This document shows, piece after piece, positions 15,423 through 25,900 of a DNA stretch of 36,820 bases. Every line of letters starts with the position of its first letter. Position 1 is the stretch's first letter. Under the pieces are notes generated by a model. That model searched no databases. It saw only the letters and a program-made list of their open reading frames with translations, and was not told where the DNA came from. The position numbers and the translations under genes are program-made. Source of the DNA: Mycoplasmatota bacterium (lineage in GTDB: Bacteria > Bacillota_I > Bacilli_A > Acholeplasmatales > Acholeplasmataceae); NCBI GenBank assembly GCA_024650045.1, contig JANKMU010000017.1, positions 1-36,820 on the forward strand. Direction: 5' to 3'.

Positions 15423-18386
15423 GTGTTTGGTGTATTATACTTACAAAGTTCATATAGCATGTTGAAAAATGCAATCCCACTTTCTTCTTTAGTCAAAGAA
15501 GCGAAACACAAGGGATATGGCTTTATCGCATTAAGTGATGAAAACTTGCATGGCATGCTTACGCTTTTTAGAGAAGCTAAAAATGAAAATATTAAGCCGG
15601 TATTGGGGTTAAAGATCAATGTATCTTATGAACTCGATGAAACGGGTTTTTTAGTATATGTAAAAAACAATAAAGGTTTTCAAAACCTATTAAAAATACT
15701 GATGATTAAAAGTGAAACTCAAATAACATTCCAGCAATTAATTGAATACCAAAAAGGACTAATCTTTGTATCATCAGGACCTGATTCTATTATTGATCTT
15801 TCTATTTATGATGATAATCATGAAAAAGCTTTTGGCTATATTCAAGATTTCAAAAAAGTTTTTGATGACTTTTATCTGGGTATGTCACTAGATACTTTTG
15901 ATCATGAAATGAAAGTCGCGCCTTCTTTATATGATTTATCCGAAAAAACAAAAGTAAAACTACTACCAATTCATCAAACTTCATATTTGACTAAAGATGA
16001 CCGAGAGGCATATGAAGCCTTAGTAAAAATTGACGATGAAAAAAATGAGATTCCTAAAGATTCAAATTATGCATTTTTAGGTAAAAAAGAACTTATGAAA
16101 TTATTTTCTGATTATCCATTTATATTTGATACACTTAATAAAGTTATTGAATCGATTAGCTATCAATGGGTACAACCTAAGTTTGAAATGCCAATATATA
16201 AAGTTGAAAATGGTACACCATATGAATACTTAAAATCATTAGCAACAGTCGGATTGAAAAAGCGTTTGAAAAAGATTCCAAATGCTCATTTGAAAACTTA
16301 CCAAGAACGATTATATTACGAATTATCTGTGATTCATAAAATGGGTTTTGATAACTATTTTTTAATCGTATATGATTTCGTTAGATATGCAAAAACTCAT
16401 GATATACTAGTTGGTCCAGGACGTGGATCTTCTGCAGGTTCACTTGTTGCTTATTGCTTAGGCATTACTGATGTTGATCCAATTACATATGATCTTTTAT
16501 TTGAACGATTTCTAAATCCAGAGCGCATATCAATGCCTGATATTGATATGGATTTTCCGGATAATAAAAGAGATGAAGTGTTACAATATGTAAAAGAAAA
16601 ATATGGTGACAAGCATATCATATCAATCGTAACTTTCGGAACCTTTGCATTACGTTCATCTATTAGAGATATTGCTCGAGTTATGAAGATTGATACCTCT
16701 AGGGTTACAGGTATTATTCAAAGTGTAATAAACGATAAAATTGATACAACAGATGAAGAAATGACTAGACTTTTAAAGGTTGCAAAATCAATTGAAGGAC
16801 TGCCAAGACACACAGGAACACATGCAGCTGGTATGATTATGGCAGAGCAAGATTTATCTAAACACATCCCATTACAAAAAGGCTTATATGACTTCTATCA
16901 AAGTCAACTAGAAGCATCCGATTTAGAGTCATTAGGATTACTTAAAGTTGATTTTTTAGGAATTCGAAACCTAGCTATCATTGATGAAGTTGTCAAAACG
17001 ATAAATCGCAATGAAAAGCCCTTTTCACTTGTTGACATTCCATTAGATGATCAAAAAACATATGAACTTTTATCGCGATCAGAGACCAGTGGAATCTTCC
17101 AACTCGAATCAAATGGAATGCGTGCTGTTTTAAGAAAATTAAAACCAAACACATTTGAAGACATCATTGCCATATTAGCGTTATTTAGACCAGGTCCAAT
17201 GGATCATATTGATGAATATATTGAAAGAAGAAACGGGAAGAAGTTTACATACATTCATCCTAAATTGGAGACCATCCTTGATAAGACTTATGGGATTATT
17301 GTTTACCAAGAACAAATCATGAGAATTGCTAACGAATTTGCTGGATATACTTTAGCTGAAGCAGACCTCTTAAGACGGGGAATTTCAAAAAAAGATTTAA
17401 CGATTTTAGAAGAAGAACGTAAAAGATTTGTTGAGAAATGTCAGTCTCAAAAATACAGTCAAGAGATTGCTGAACAAATCTATGATTTAATTGTTAAGTT
17501 TGCAGACTACGGATTTAATCGAAGCCATAGTGTAGCATACTCAATGATTGCTTATCAAATGGCATATTTAAAAGCAAACTACTATGCAGAATTTATGACT
17601 ATTTTACTATCTAGTGTTACTGGGAATGACGGATTAACAAATGATTATTTAAATGAAATTAGAAAGCATCAAATTCAAATTTTACCCCCTGATATAAACA
17701 AAAGCACAGATCAATATATTTATGCTGAAAATTCAATCTATTTGCCATTGCTTTCCATAAAAAGTATTGGTCGTTTAACTGTTCAAAAAATAGTTGAGGA
17801 GAGAGACCAAGGAGCATTTAAAGACTATCAAGATTTTAAATTAAGAATGAAAAAAGACTTAAATGAAAAGAATGTTGAAATGCTTATTCATAGTGGAGCA
17901 TTAGATGCATTTCAACTTAACCACAAAACAATGAATTATCATAAGCAAATTGATGATGCTGGATATGAGCAATATATTACAGATTTTAAATTAATGACTA
18001 CAGAAGAGTATACATTTGCTGAAAAAGCACAATTTGAAAAAGAATCACTCGGTTTTAATGTATTATACAGTCCAATTATGGCACATCATGATATGATAAA
18101 GAAATACAAGTTAAAAACACTTGATGATTTAAATCATCATCAGCAAGTAGAAGTTCTGGCTTATATTAAAAAGGTAAAGACAATTAAAACAAAACAAGGA
18201 AAACCAATGGCTTTTGTTGAACTTGATGATGGCCTTACACAACTTGAAGCAACACTTTTTACAGACACATATGTTAAATATGAAAATCTTATTAATAAGG
18301 ATGTTCAGATTTTTCAAATTAAAACAAATCAATTTAGAAATAAAAAAACATATGTTATCGATCATATCAAACCGATTGATAAATAG
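15423..18386 (+). CDS. dnaE: DNA polymerase III alpha subunit, DnaE type
   Basis: This is a 987-residue C-family replicative polymerase, shorter than the 1100-1160 of most DnaE proteins. I chose GTG 15423 because AGGTGA (15412-15417) is 5 nt upstream and the protein then starts MFGVLYLQSSYS, aligned with the family start. The PHP domain (1-200) has lost the usual HxH metal motif (HLHVHSEYS in E. coli; LYLQSSYS here). The catalytic triad is present: Asp373 and Asp375 in PDIDMDFPD and Asp510 in VDFLGIRNL. GPGRGSSAGSLV and FNRSHSVAYSMIAYQMAYLKANY are conserved. The C-terminus (about 900-980) is an OB-fold. In low-GC Gram-positives DnaE works beside PolC in lagging-strand/primer extension; PolC is not in this window. 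Confidence 0.95.
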   Translation: MFGVLYLQSSYSMLKNAIPLSSLVKEAKHKGYGFIALSDENLHGMLTLFREAKNENIKPVLGLKINVSYELDETGFLVYVKNNKGFQNLLKILMIKSETQITFQQLIEYQKGLIFVSSGPDSIIDLSIYDDNHEKAFGYIQDFKKVFDDFYLGMSLDTFDHEMKVAPSLYDLSEKTKVKLLPIHQTSYLTKDDREAYEALVKIDDEKNEIPKDSNYAFLGKKELMKLFSDYPFIFDTLNKVIESISYQWVQPKFEMPIYKVENGTPYEYLKSLATVGLKKRLKKIPNAHLKTYQERLYYELSVIHKMGFDNYFLIVYDFVRYAKTHDILVGPGRGSSAGSLVAYCLGITDVDPITYDLLFERFLNPERISMPDIDMDFPDNKRDEVLQYVKEKYGDKHIISIVTFGTFALRSSIRDIARVMKIDTSRVTGIIQSVINDKIDTTDEEMTRLLKVAKSIEGLPRHTGTHAAGMIMAEQDLSKHIPLQKGLYDFYQSQLEASDLESLGLLKVDFLGIRNLAIIDEVVKTINRNEKPFSLVDIPLDDQKTYELLSRSETSGIFQLESNGMRAVLRKLKPNTFEDIIAILALFRPGPMDHIDEYIERRNGKKFTYIHPKLETILDKTYGIIVYQEQIMRIANEFAGYTLAEADLLRRGISKKDLTILEEERKRFVEKCQSQKYSQEIAEQIYDLIVKFADYGFNRSHSVAYSMIAYQMAYLKANYYAEFMTILLSSVTGNDGLTNDYLNEIRKHQIQILPPDINKSTDQYIYAENSIYLPLLSIKSIGRLTVQKIVEERDQGAFKDYQDFKLRMKKDLNEKNVEMLIHSGALDAFQLNHKTMNYHKQIDDAGYEQYITDFKLMTTEEYTFAEKAQFEKESLGFNVLYSPIMAHHDMIKKYKLKTLDDLNHHQQVEVLAYIKKVKTIKTKQGKPMAFVELDDGLTQLEATLFTDTYVKYENLINKDVQIFQIKTNQFRNKKTYVIDHIKPIDK

Positions 18387-18404
18387 GTTTTAGGAGGAGA
18401 CATC

Positions 18405-18938
18405 ATGATTACTGATACATGGAGTGAAGAAAAACAACAAGAGTTTGATATTGAGTACGGTAAACTTTTTGGTGGACAAGTACGTGCGATGAAATCTCTA
18501 TATAAAAACAAAAAGGATCCAATCTTTTTAAATGATATCCTAAATAATGTTAGTCAAAATGTTTATCAAACACTTATGCAAAATCGATTGGATTTTGCGG
18601 AAGCTTTCCTAGAAAGAATGCTCTTAAGTTCGCTAGATTATGACGTAGTAATTATTAATGGACATATTGAAAACGAGTTTTCAATATATGTTTATTTTTA
18701 TAATGATCATCACACCATAGAATATGATGAAATTCGGATAAAACAAGTTGAAGACGTCAAAATGTTAATCGAACTTATTATGTATATTGGTAATGTTTAT
18801 CGTAGTTTAGCTAGATATGATAAGGATATTGATAAAAATTTATTAGATTACGAATTTCATCTAGGATTTAAAGCAGATGTTTCAGTAGTTATCGAACAAT
18901 CAACAGAGATTGAGGAACCTAAAAGATTTTATAGTTAG
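18405..18938 (+). CDS. Conserved-looking protein of unknown function
   Basis: This is a soluble 177-residue acidic protein with no family I recognise. AGGAGGAG at 18391-18398 is a very good ribosome site. The N-terminal half is helical and charged (WSEEKQQEFDIEYGKLFGGQ, then KNKKDPIFLNDILNNVSQN); the middle has beta-like strands (YDVVIINGHIENEFSIYVYFYN); the rest is a helix with MLIELIMYIGNVYRSL. No Cys, no signal peptide, no membrane segment. It lies 18 bp after dnaE and 8 bp before a cation transporter gene, clearly in one operon, which says little about function. Codon use matches its neighbours. Confidence 0.75.
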   Translation: MITDTWSEEKQQEFDIEYGKLFGGQVRAMKSLYKNKKDPIFLNDILNNVSQNVYQTLMQNRLDFAEAFLERMLLSSLDYDVVIINGHIENEFSIYVYFYNDHHTIEYDEIRIKQVEDVKMLIELIMYIGNVYRSLARYDKDIDKNLLDYEFHLGFKADVSVVIEQSTEIEEPKRFYS

Positions 18939-18946
18939 GAAGAAAA

Positions 18947-19831
18947 ATGGCACAAGATCAAAAAAGAAAGTTATTGCGTGCAATAACAATTGGATTAATC
19001 GTTAACATTATTCTAGCAGTATTAAAACTTTCATTTGGAATATGGGGGAATGCTCAAGCATTAATTAGTGATGGGCTGAACTCATTTTCGGATGTTTTTA
19101 TTAGTACACTTATATTAGTTGTTATGAAAGTGGCAACTAAAAAACCGGATCATGATCATCCTTATGGTCATGAAAAATTTGAAGGATTAGCATATTTTGT
19201 TTTAGGCATCATCTTTTTTATGACTTCAATTTATATTGGTATCACATCAGTCACATCCATATTTAATTATTTTACAGTTTCAACACAAGTTATCAAACCA
19301 CATATTTATACTGTGATTATCTCAATCATTTCTTTAATCATTAAGTTTGTGCTATTCAAGTATTTCTTAATTATTAGCAAAAAATACAATAACCCAACCC
19401 TCAAAGCAGATTCGAAAAACCATTTACTTGATGCTTGGGCAACTTTATTTTCAGTTATTGGATTATCATTAGCTCAAATAAACTTAATTGTTTTTGACTA
19501 TATTGCAGCATTTATTATTGGAGTATTTATTTTTAGACTATCTTACCAAATTATTAAAGATGCTATTTCATATTTGGTCGATCAAGCTCCAACTCCAGAA
19601 GAAATTGATCAAATTCACAAAGTTATACTTGAAGTAAAAGGTGTTATTAGTGTCGATGACTTGAAAGTTAGAAGACATATGACCCAAAAATATGTTGATG
19701 TTGAAATTGGTGTAGAATCTTCACTTTCTCTAAAAGAAGCACATCTCATTGCTGAGAAAGTTCATCAGCAAGTTGAAGATGAGTTTCCCGAAGTCATTCA
19801 CTGTATGGTTCACGTTAATCCAGTGAATTAA
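18947..19831 (+). CDS. Cation diffusion facilitator (CDF) family metal exporter
   Basis: This is a 294-residue proton-coupled divalent metal exporter. Six membrane helices span about 12-210 and a cytoplasmic ferredoxin-like metal-sensing domain covers about 211-294. The family motifs SDGLNSFSD in helix 2 and HPYGHEKFE after it are present. By alignment to YiiP, the transport site reads Asn45-x3-Asp49 (helix 2) and Asn158-x3-Asp162 (helix 5), not the D-x3-D/H-x3-D of Zn transporters. Asn at the helix-2 position is seen in Mn-type CDFs, so Mn or Fe is a plausible substrate. The start follows GAAGAAAA weakly, 8 bp after the previous stop. Confidence 0.88.
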   Translation: MAQDQKRKLLRAITIGLIVNIILAVLKLSFGIWGNAQALISDGLNSFSDVFISTLILVVMKVATKKPDHDHPYGHEKFEGLAYFVLGIIFFMTSIYIGITSVTSIFNYFTVSTQVIKPHIYTVIISIISLIIKFVLFKYFLIISKKYNNPTLKADSKNHLLDAWATLFSVIGLSLAQINLIVFDYIAAFIIGVFIFRLSYQIIKDAISYLVDQAPTPEEIDQIHKVILEVKGVISVDDLKVRRHMTQKYVDVEIGVESSLSLKEAHLIAEKVHQQVEDEFPEVIHCMVHVNPVN

Positions 19832-19841
19832 GTATAAACCG

Positions 19842-19862
19842 AAATATAAAGTATTTATATTT
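19842..19862. promoter_or_regulatory. A/T-only perfect palindrome before the giant gene
   Basis: AAATATAAA (19842-19850) and TTTATATTT (19854-19862) are perfect inverted repeats around GTA. The palindrome lies 10 bp after the CDF stop and 2 bp before the predicted -35 of the next gene. It may be a weak terminator or an operator; it lacks the GC base of a strong terminator. Confidence 0.4.
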
Positions 19863-19864
19863 AA

Positions 19865-19893
19865 TTGTGTTTAAACTCCTTTTTTGCTAAAAT
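19865..19893 (+). promoter_or_regulatory. Promoter of the giant surface-protein gene
   Basis: TTGTGT (19865-19870) and TAAAAT (19888-19893) are 17 bp apart, with an extended TGC just before the -10 (19885-19887). The leader is about 28 nt long. Confidence 0.6.
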
Positions 19894-19927
19894 GGATGTA
19901 AGTAATCAATAGAAAGGCGGAATATAT

Positions 19928-22900
19928 ATGATGCCATCGTTATTGTTGATTCAATGGGGTGTTGTAGGCTTCTTCGTGGTCGCACACTTTTTAATAGGTT
20001 TCTTAAGAGGAACCAGTAAATCTACATATTTTACAATTGTCAACATCCTGATGACAATTGTTACTTTACTATTGATTTCATTGATATCGATCAATCTAAT
20101 CTTGTCACCTTCATTCACATTTGAAGATTTAGTGCTTCGTATACAAAGTATGACGGGAAATATTATCCCTCAAGATATTGTTACTTATCTAGTTGACCCA
20201 GCACTTACTGGATTTATTGTAGCAATCATTGATTTGGTATTAAGAATCGTTGGATTCTTTTCACTATACCCAATCATTAAAGGATTTTTTACTTTGATTA
20301 TTTTTAGACCAATATGGAGCTTTGGAATAAAAAAATCGTTACTTAGAAAACAAAATGAAAAATTACAAATAGAATTTAATGAAAAGCAAACAGGAAAAAA
20401 GAAATTTGTGCCTACTAAACGACTTAAGAAAAATATTTCAAGTCGCTTTTTTGGTGGAACAATTGGCGCAGTCAATGGTCTCTTGATTGCTTTTATATTT
20501 TTATTACCTGTTTTAGTCATGGCTAGTTTTGTTTCAGGGTTTAATGATACTTTAACAGTTGCCAATCAATCTGATACTGAACTTAGTACATCAAATGGAG
20601 AAATTATTACAATACCTAATGAAGTTCAACAATATCTTAATGAAGTTGCAGAAATGAATGAAAAAGGATTTTCTTCAATAACAAGACAAATTGTTGTTCA
20701 AGGAAAGCCAATTGATCGTTTAATATTTGATATGATTTTTACAACTTATGTCGTTGAAGAAGATGATAAAGTTCCAATAAACTTTATCGGTGAGTTAGAA
20801 GGTATCATTGGAATAGCTGAAGTTATATATGCTGGTGGTTATTTAGATGATGATTTTGACTATCGTGACATATCTAGTGATAATTTAGATGATCTAGATA
20901 AAATATTTGGTCATATAGGTAATTCTAACTTAATTGGTTATATGATTCCTTTCGCGACAAAATATGGGGTAGAAAATTTATTACCTGATTATATTGGTGG
21001 TACAAATCTTATGGATCGACCAGGAAGTGCAGCAGCACTTGATGAGTTTACAAGTATTGACTGGTCTGTTGAGTTCGATAACGTTTATGGTATCGTCGAA
21101 GCTGTTCTTGAGTTTGGTTCAGTTGCTGAAATATTAAATTATGCTAACAATCCAGAGTTATTACTTGAATTATCTCCTGAAGAAGGTGTTCGTTTAGCAA
21201 ATATCATAAGAGCAATAGGAGATATGGAAACATTCTCATTATTTAGTGCAGCTGCAGATTATGCTACAACACTCAATGAAGTTCAACAAGAGATCTCTTG
21301 GATGGACCCATTAGAAGTAGAAGATTATCTACAAGATCGACTATCATTTATTATTGATAATCCTAAATTTTTCACTGGTTCAGATGGTGAGATTTCTAGA
21401 ATTGCAAATTTAATTGAAGCTATATATTCTGATGAGTTCGGTGACGTTAATCTCGTAGAACTTGTAAATAGTGTAAATGATCCTCAGACATTCTTGGATA
21501 ACCAAAACGCAGAATGGACAGGTTCATTATTAGAAAAAATTGTTGAAATTCAACTATTAATAGAATCCATCCCAATTGGAGTAGATTACGGTGTATATAA
21601 TACATTAGGAGACCAAATTGAGCGAGAATTAGCTGATCAGATTTCTGAAAGTCTAAATGAAGTTGGTTGGGATGAGGAAATATTAAATGTTGGTGATATT
21701 TATAAAGAAGTTTTAAAATTAGGAATTTCCAGTATTCTTGGTGAAAATCCTAATTACTATGCATATGTTGATCAAGTTGCCGTTAATAACATGGATTCAA
21801 TAAGAACCATTGTTGAAAAAGTGTTTGAAGATAGCCAAGTAGTTAATACAGCCATAGAACTAGCAAGTCCCGTTATTATTGATACACTTGTAGAAGATCC
21901 AGAATTAAAAGAATTAATACAAGATGCTTTAATTAGCGATCCTGAATCCGGAGTTGTTGACTTTAGATTTGGGCAAGAAGTTAATCATTTATTGACGATG
22001 GTTGAATCTATTTATCAATTTACAACAGCTACTCAATTAGCTAATTTATCTTCGATGACTCAAGATGCTCAAATTGAGGTGTTTGCTAGTTTTGGGTCAC
22101 TTACTGAAATACAATATAATCGATTCACATCAGCAATCGAAGAACTTCAAATATTTGAACGTACTGGAGCAAACGGTCTAGAATTTGCAAAAAATAGATT
22201 CGCAATTGAACAGTTGTACGTTCCTGAAGAAGTAGAGTTAGGAAAAGAACTATCAGCAATTGTTGGTTTTGTTTACTATGCTGCTTCGTATACTTATGAG
22301 AATAGATTGAACTATGATACATATGAAGAGATAGATTTTGCACCTTTATTAAAAGATGAAGTCTTCAGATCGCATCTTTTATCAACTGAGTTAGAAAATC
22401 ATTCTAACTTATTACTCAGTAACATAGCTCATAATTTAATGGTTTATGCAGGAGATCAGGCAATTAGTCAATATCTTGCTATTCCTGAAAATCTAAGCAG
22501 TGCTTCTCCTGAAAGTGAAGATTGGATGGATGAGTTAAATGCTTTATTAGGTGCAGTATTTGATTTAGGTGGATCTTTTGAAGGTTCAGAAGCTATGACA
22601 TTATCCGTAAGAGATGTTTTGACAACGGTACAAAATCCTGTTTCAGCACCTATTTCATTAATCACACAATTCCAAGATATCGTTAAAGCTAATGAAGCGT
22701 TTGGTAGCTTGGATTCCTCTCAAATATTAAGATCTTCAATCGTCAATGCAATTGATACAATGGGACCCACATTTACCACAAGTTTAAATGGATATGAACT
22801 TAAGACACCAGAAATTGCACGTGATGGTAATATGATAAAAATAGGTATGATTGTCGAGTTAATCCATGGATTAGCGACAGTCTTTGACGATGCAAACACT

Positions 22901-25900
22901 ACGTTAAATTATCAAACATTTGCAGATTTTTCAAGTGCAACTTATAAATATGATTATGTGAATGCATTTAATCATTTAGAAGATTCATCATTAGAAACTT
23001 TAGCAGATATAACCTTGCTGAGAGGTTTTATTAGCGATGCAATGCTAAGCCCTGATTTACAGGCTTATGCTAGAGATATTGTTAATAATTCAGGGAACAT
23101 AACCGTCAGTGATGGTTTCTTAGCATTTGAAAGAGTAGATAATGTATTATCAACAACCGATTTATCTGAATTGTTTATTTCAGTTAAGTCAATGCAGATT
23201 ACTGAACCATTTTATGCGAGTCCAGGCACTGGTATTTATACATTCCTTCAAACATTTGATGATCAGAAATTAGATCAAGTTTTCGATTCTAAGATATTGA
23301 AAGAAATATTTACCTTTGCATTAGCAGATCCAGAAGCGCTTCAATCACTTGCTGGAATTGTAGAAACAGCATATTCGGGTGCTCAATCAACAAATGGCAT
23401 TTTAGGTGCAATCAATCCTAGATTCTTACCAATCGTGAGTGCTTTAGGGTCTTATAGAGATGAAGATGATTTATTTGATGTTAACGAGATTAAAGCATTA
23501 ATAAAAGCTTTCAATAATTTAAATGTTGAATCAGTTGCAGATTTAAATGCATTAGCAGATTTAACTGTTGCCCACAATAAAGTAAAGGATACGATGGTGA
23601 TTGAAGACCTATTTAGTTCAAATTGGTTATATGATCAAATCAATTATGTCTTTACTAATGATTTATTCTTAGAAGAACTTGCAGAGATTGCTTCACAACA
23701 AGTTCTAAATCAAACAGGTCTAAACAAACAATTTACTAAAGATGACGTCAGTTTTGCTCTAGATAAATACAACTTAATTGAAGTTGATGGTGCAAGAGAA
23801 GGCGGCGTTAAAGTTGAGGAAATTAAGAAATTTATTTTATCTGGAACAAGATTGGATTGGGGTACACTAGAACTTGGTGCAGGTGCAGGTATTGCATCTA
23901 ACCTATCTACGATTTTAATGCAAGATGGAACAGATGGTTTACGTCATATTGATGTCATGTTTGAATCCAATTTATTAGTTGCAATTTTTGATAAATTATT
24001 AAACTTTGAATACAATGGTATAGGTATGGATGAAGTTGCCATTGCATTCTTGAATACAAAACTTGATACTGTTGCTGCACTCGAAGGATTGCAATTACAA
24101 AAAGAGTTCTTACATTATGACATACGTGCATATGATGAAAATGAAGTGTTAAGAAAAGAAGAAATCATTGAAATGGTAGAAGCTGTATCCTTTGTTGATT
24201 TAACGCAAACCATAGGTATTCCTACTTTCGTTCAAATGATAGAAGATGATACGTTTGATGAAATTTTTGATTCATACATACTTCATAGTTTCATTTCTAA
24301 TGCATTAACAAATGAAGATGTTCAACAACTAGGTATTACCAAAGCGAATAACGCACAAGAAATTGTAGAATTAGCAAATGATTTCTTAGCTGTTGATCCT
24401 ATATTAATGGATGGAGATTTATTTAAATCAGAAGAGATTAAAAATATCTTAATTGCATTAAATACAATGGGATTAACGGATTCAGCAGGATTTAATAGCA
24501 TAGGTCTTGCTACATTCTCAGAACTCAATGGTAGAAATGTTGATATAGATACAGGTGAAGACGATTTTGATCGTGTGTTTAATGCTGGTTATATTTATAT
24601 TATTTTAGACCGTGCACTCAAACTTGAAAGTTTAGGTGATTATGTCGGAACGATGTTAGGTAATGCACTTAACACAACAATTGAAGATTTAGATACAACA
24701 CCATCAAATGCAATGCTTGGAACACTTCTAGATTCTGAAATTGAAAACAGTAGAGTTCCTAAAGCAGAATTTAGAAGAATGTTTACTTCATTTGGTTTAC
24801 TTGGTGATATTGGAGCAATCGGTTTAGGAACATTTACAAACATGGTTGATACAGCAGCTCCATCAGATGATTTTACAACATTTACCGAATCAGATTATAT
24901 TTATACTATATTAGCTAGATTATTTGATCATCCTGCATTTGGCGATTACGTTGGAGATATGTTATCGGGTGCATTTGGCGATGATGATGTCGACTTAGAT
25001 ATGACACCACCTAGTGACAGTAAAGGTACTGTTCTCGGTGATGTTGAAGAAGGTTTATTAACAAGATACGAACTAAGACAAATGATGATTTCATTTAAAT
25101 TCTTAGGTTTAGATGATGGAACAGATGTTAATGTTGAAACTATTATGAACTTAGTTGGCGAAGATACAGATGGAAATGGCGAAGATGACTTTGATCAATT
25201 CCTAGAGTCTATCTACATTAGAGACAAAGTATCTATTTTACTCATGTCTGATTCAATTATAGACAAACTAGCAAATGGTAGATTTACAGCAGAAGCATTT
25301 AGATTACTAATTCCACAAACAGCTACCGAAACAGTTGATGCTCGTGACCGTTTTACGAAAGTAGAACTTTATGATTTATTTAACGGATTAAAGATTTTAG
25401 GTGTTTCAGATCTTGAAGGATCGAATATCGGATTAGATACAGTTACAAGTCTAGAGGATGCAGAAGTTTTACAAGTATTAGATTCTTCATACTTATATGT
25501 AACAATTCATTTAATGCTAGATACTGAAGAAAGTTTGAATGTTCCATTAGATGCATATGAAGATACTGGTAATTATGATGGTTTAGTTAAAAAAACAGAA
25601 ATCGTTAATTTACTTAATGCATTTGATGTCTTTGGAACTAGTAATCCTGAAGAAATTGATGCTAATACAGTTACTATTGCTGAACTTCAAGAGTTACTTG
25701 ATTTAAATTCAGTTATTATTGATCAAATTATATCCGATGCGATTGTTGACGCACTTGATTCAATTCCAACAAGTTCATATAATGATGATCAATCAAGATT
25801 ATTAAAAGCAGAACTATACAATTTAGTGGAAGTTTTATTAATTCTAGCAGATAATGATGATACACAAACATTAGCAAGCTTAACACCGATAGATACAGAT

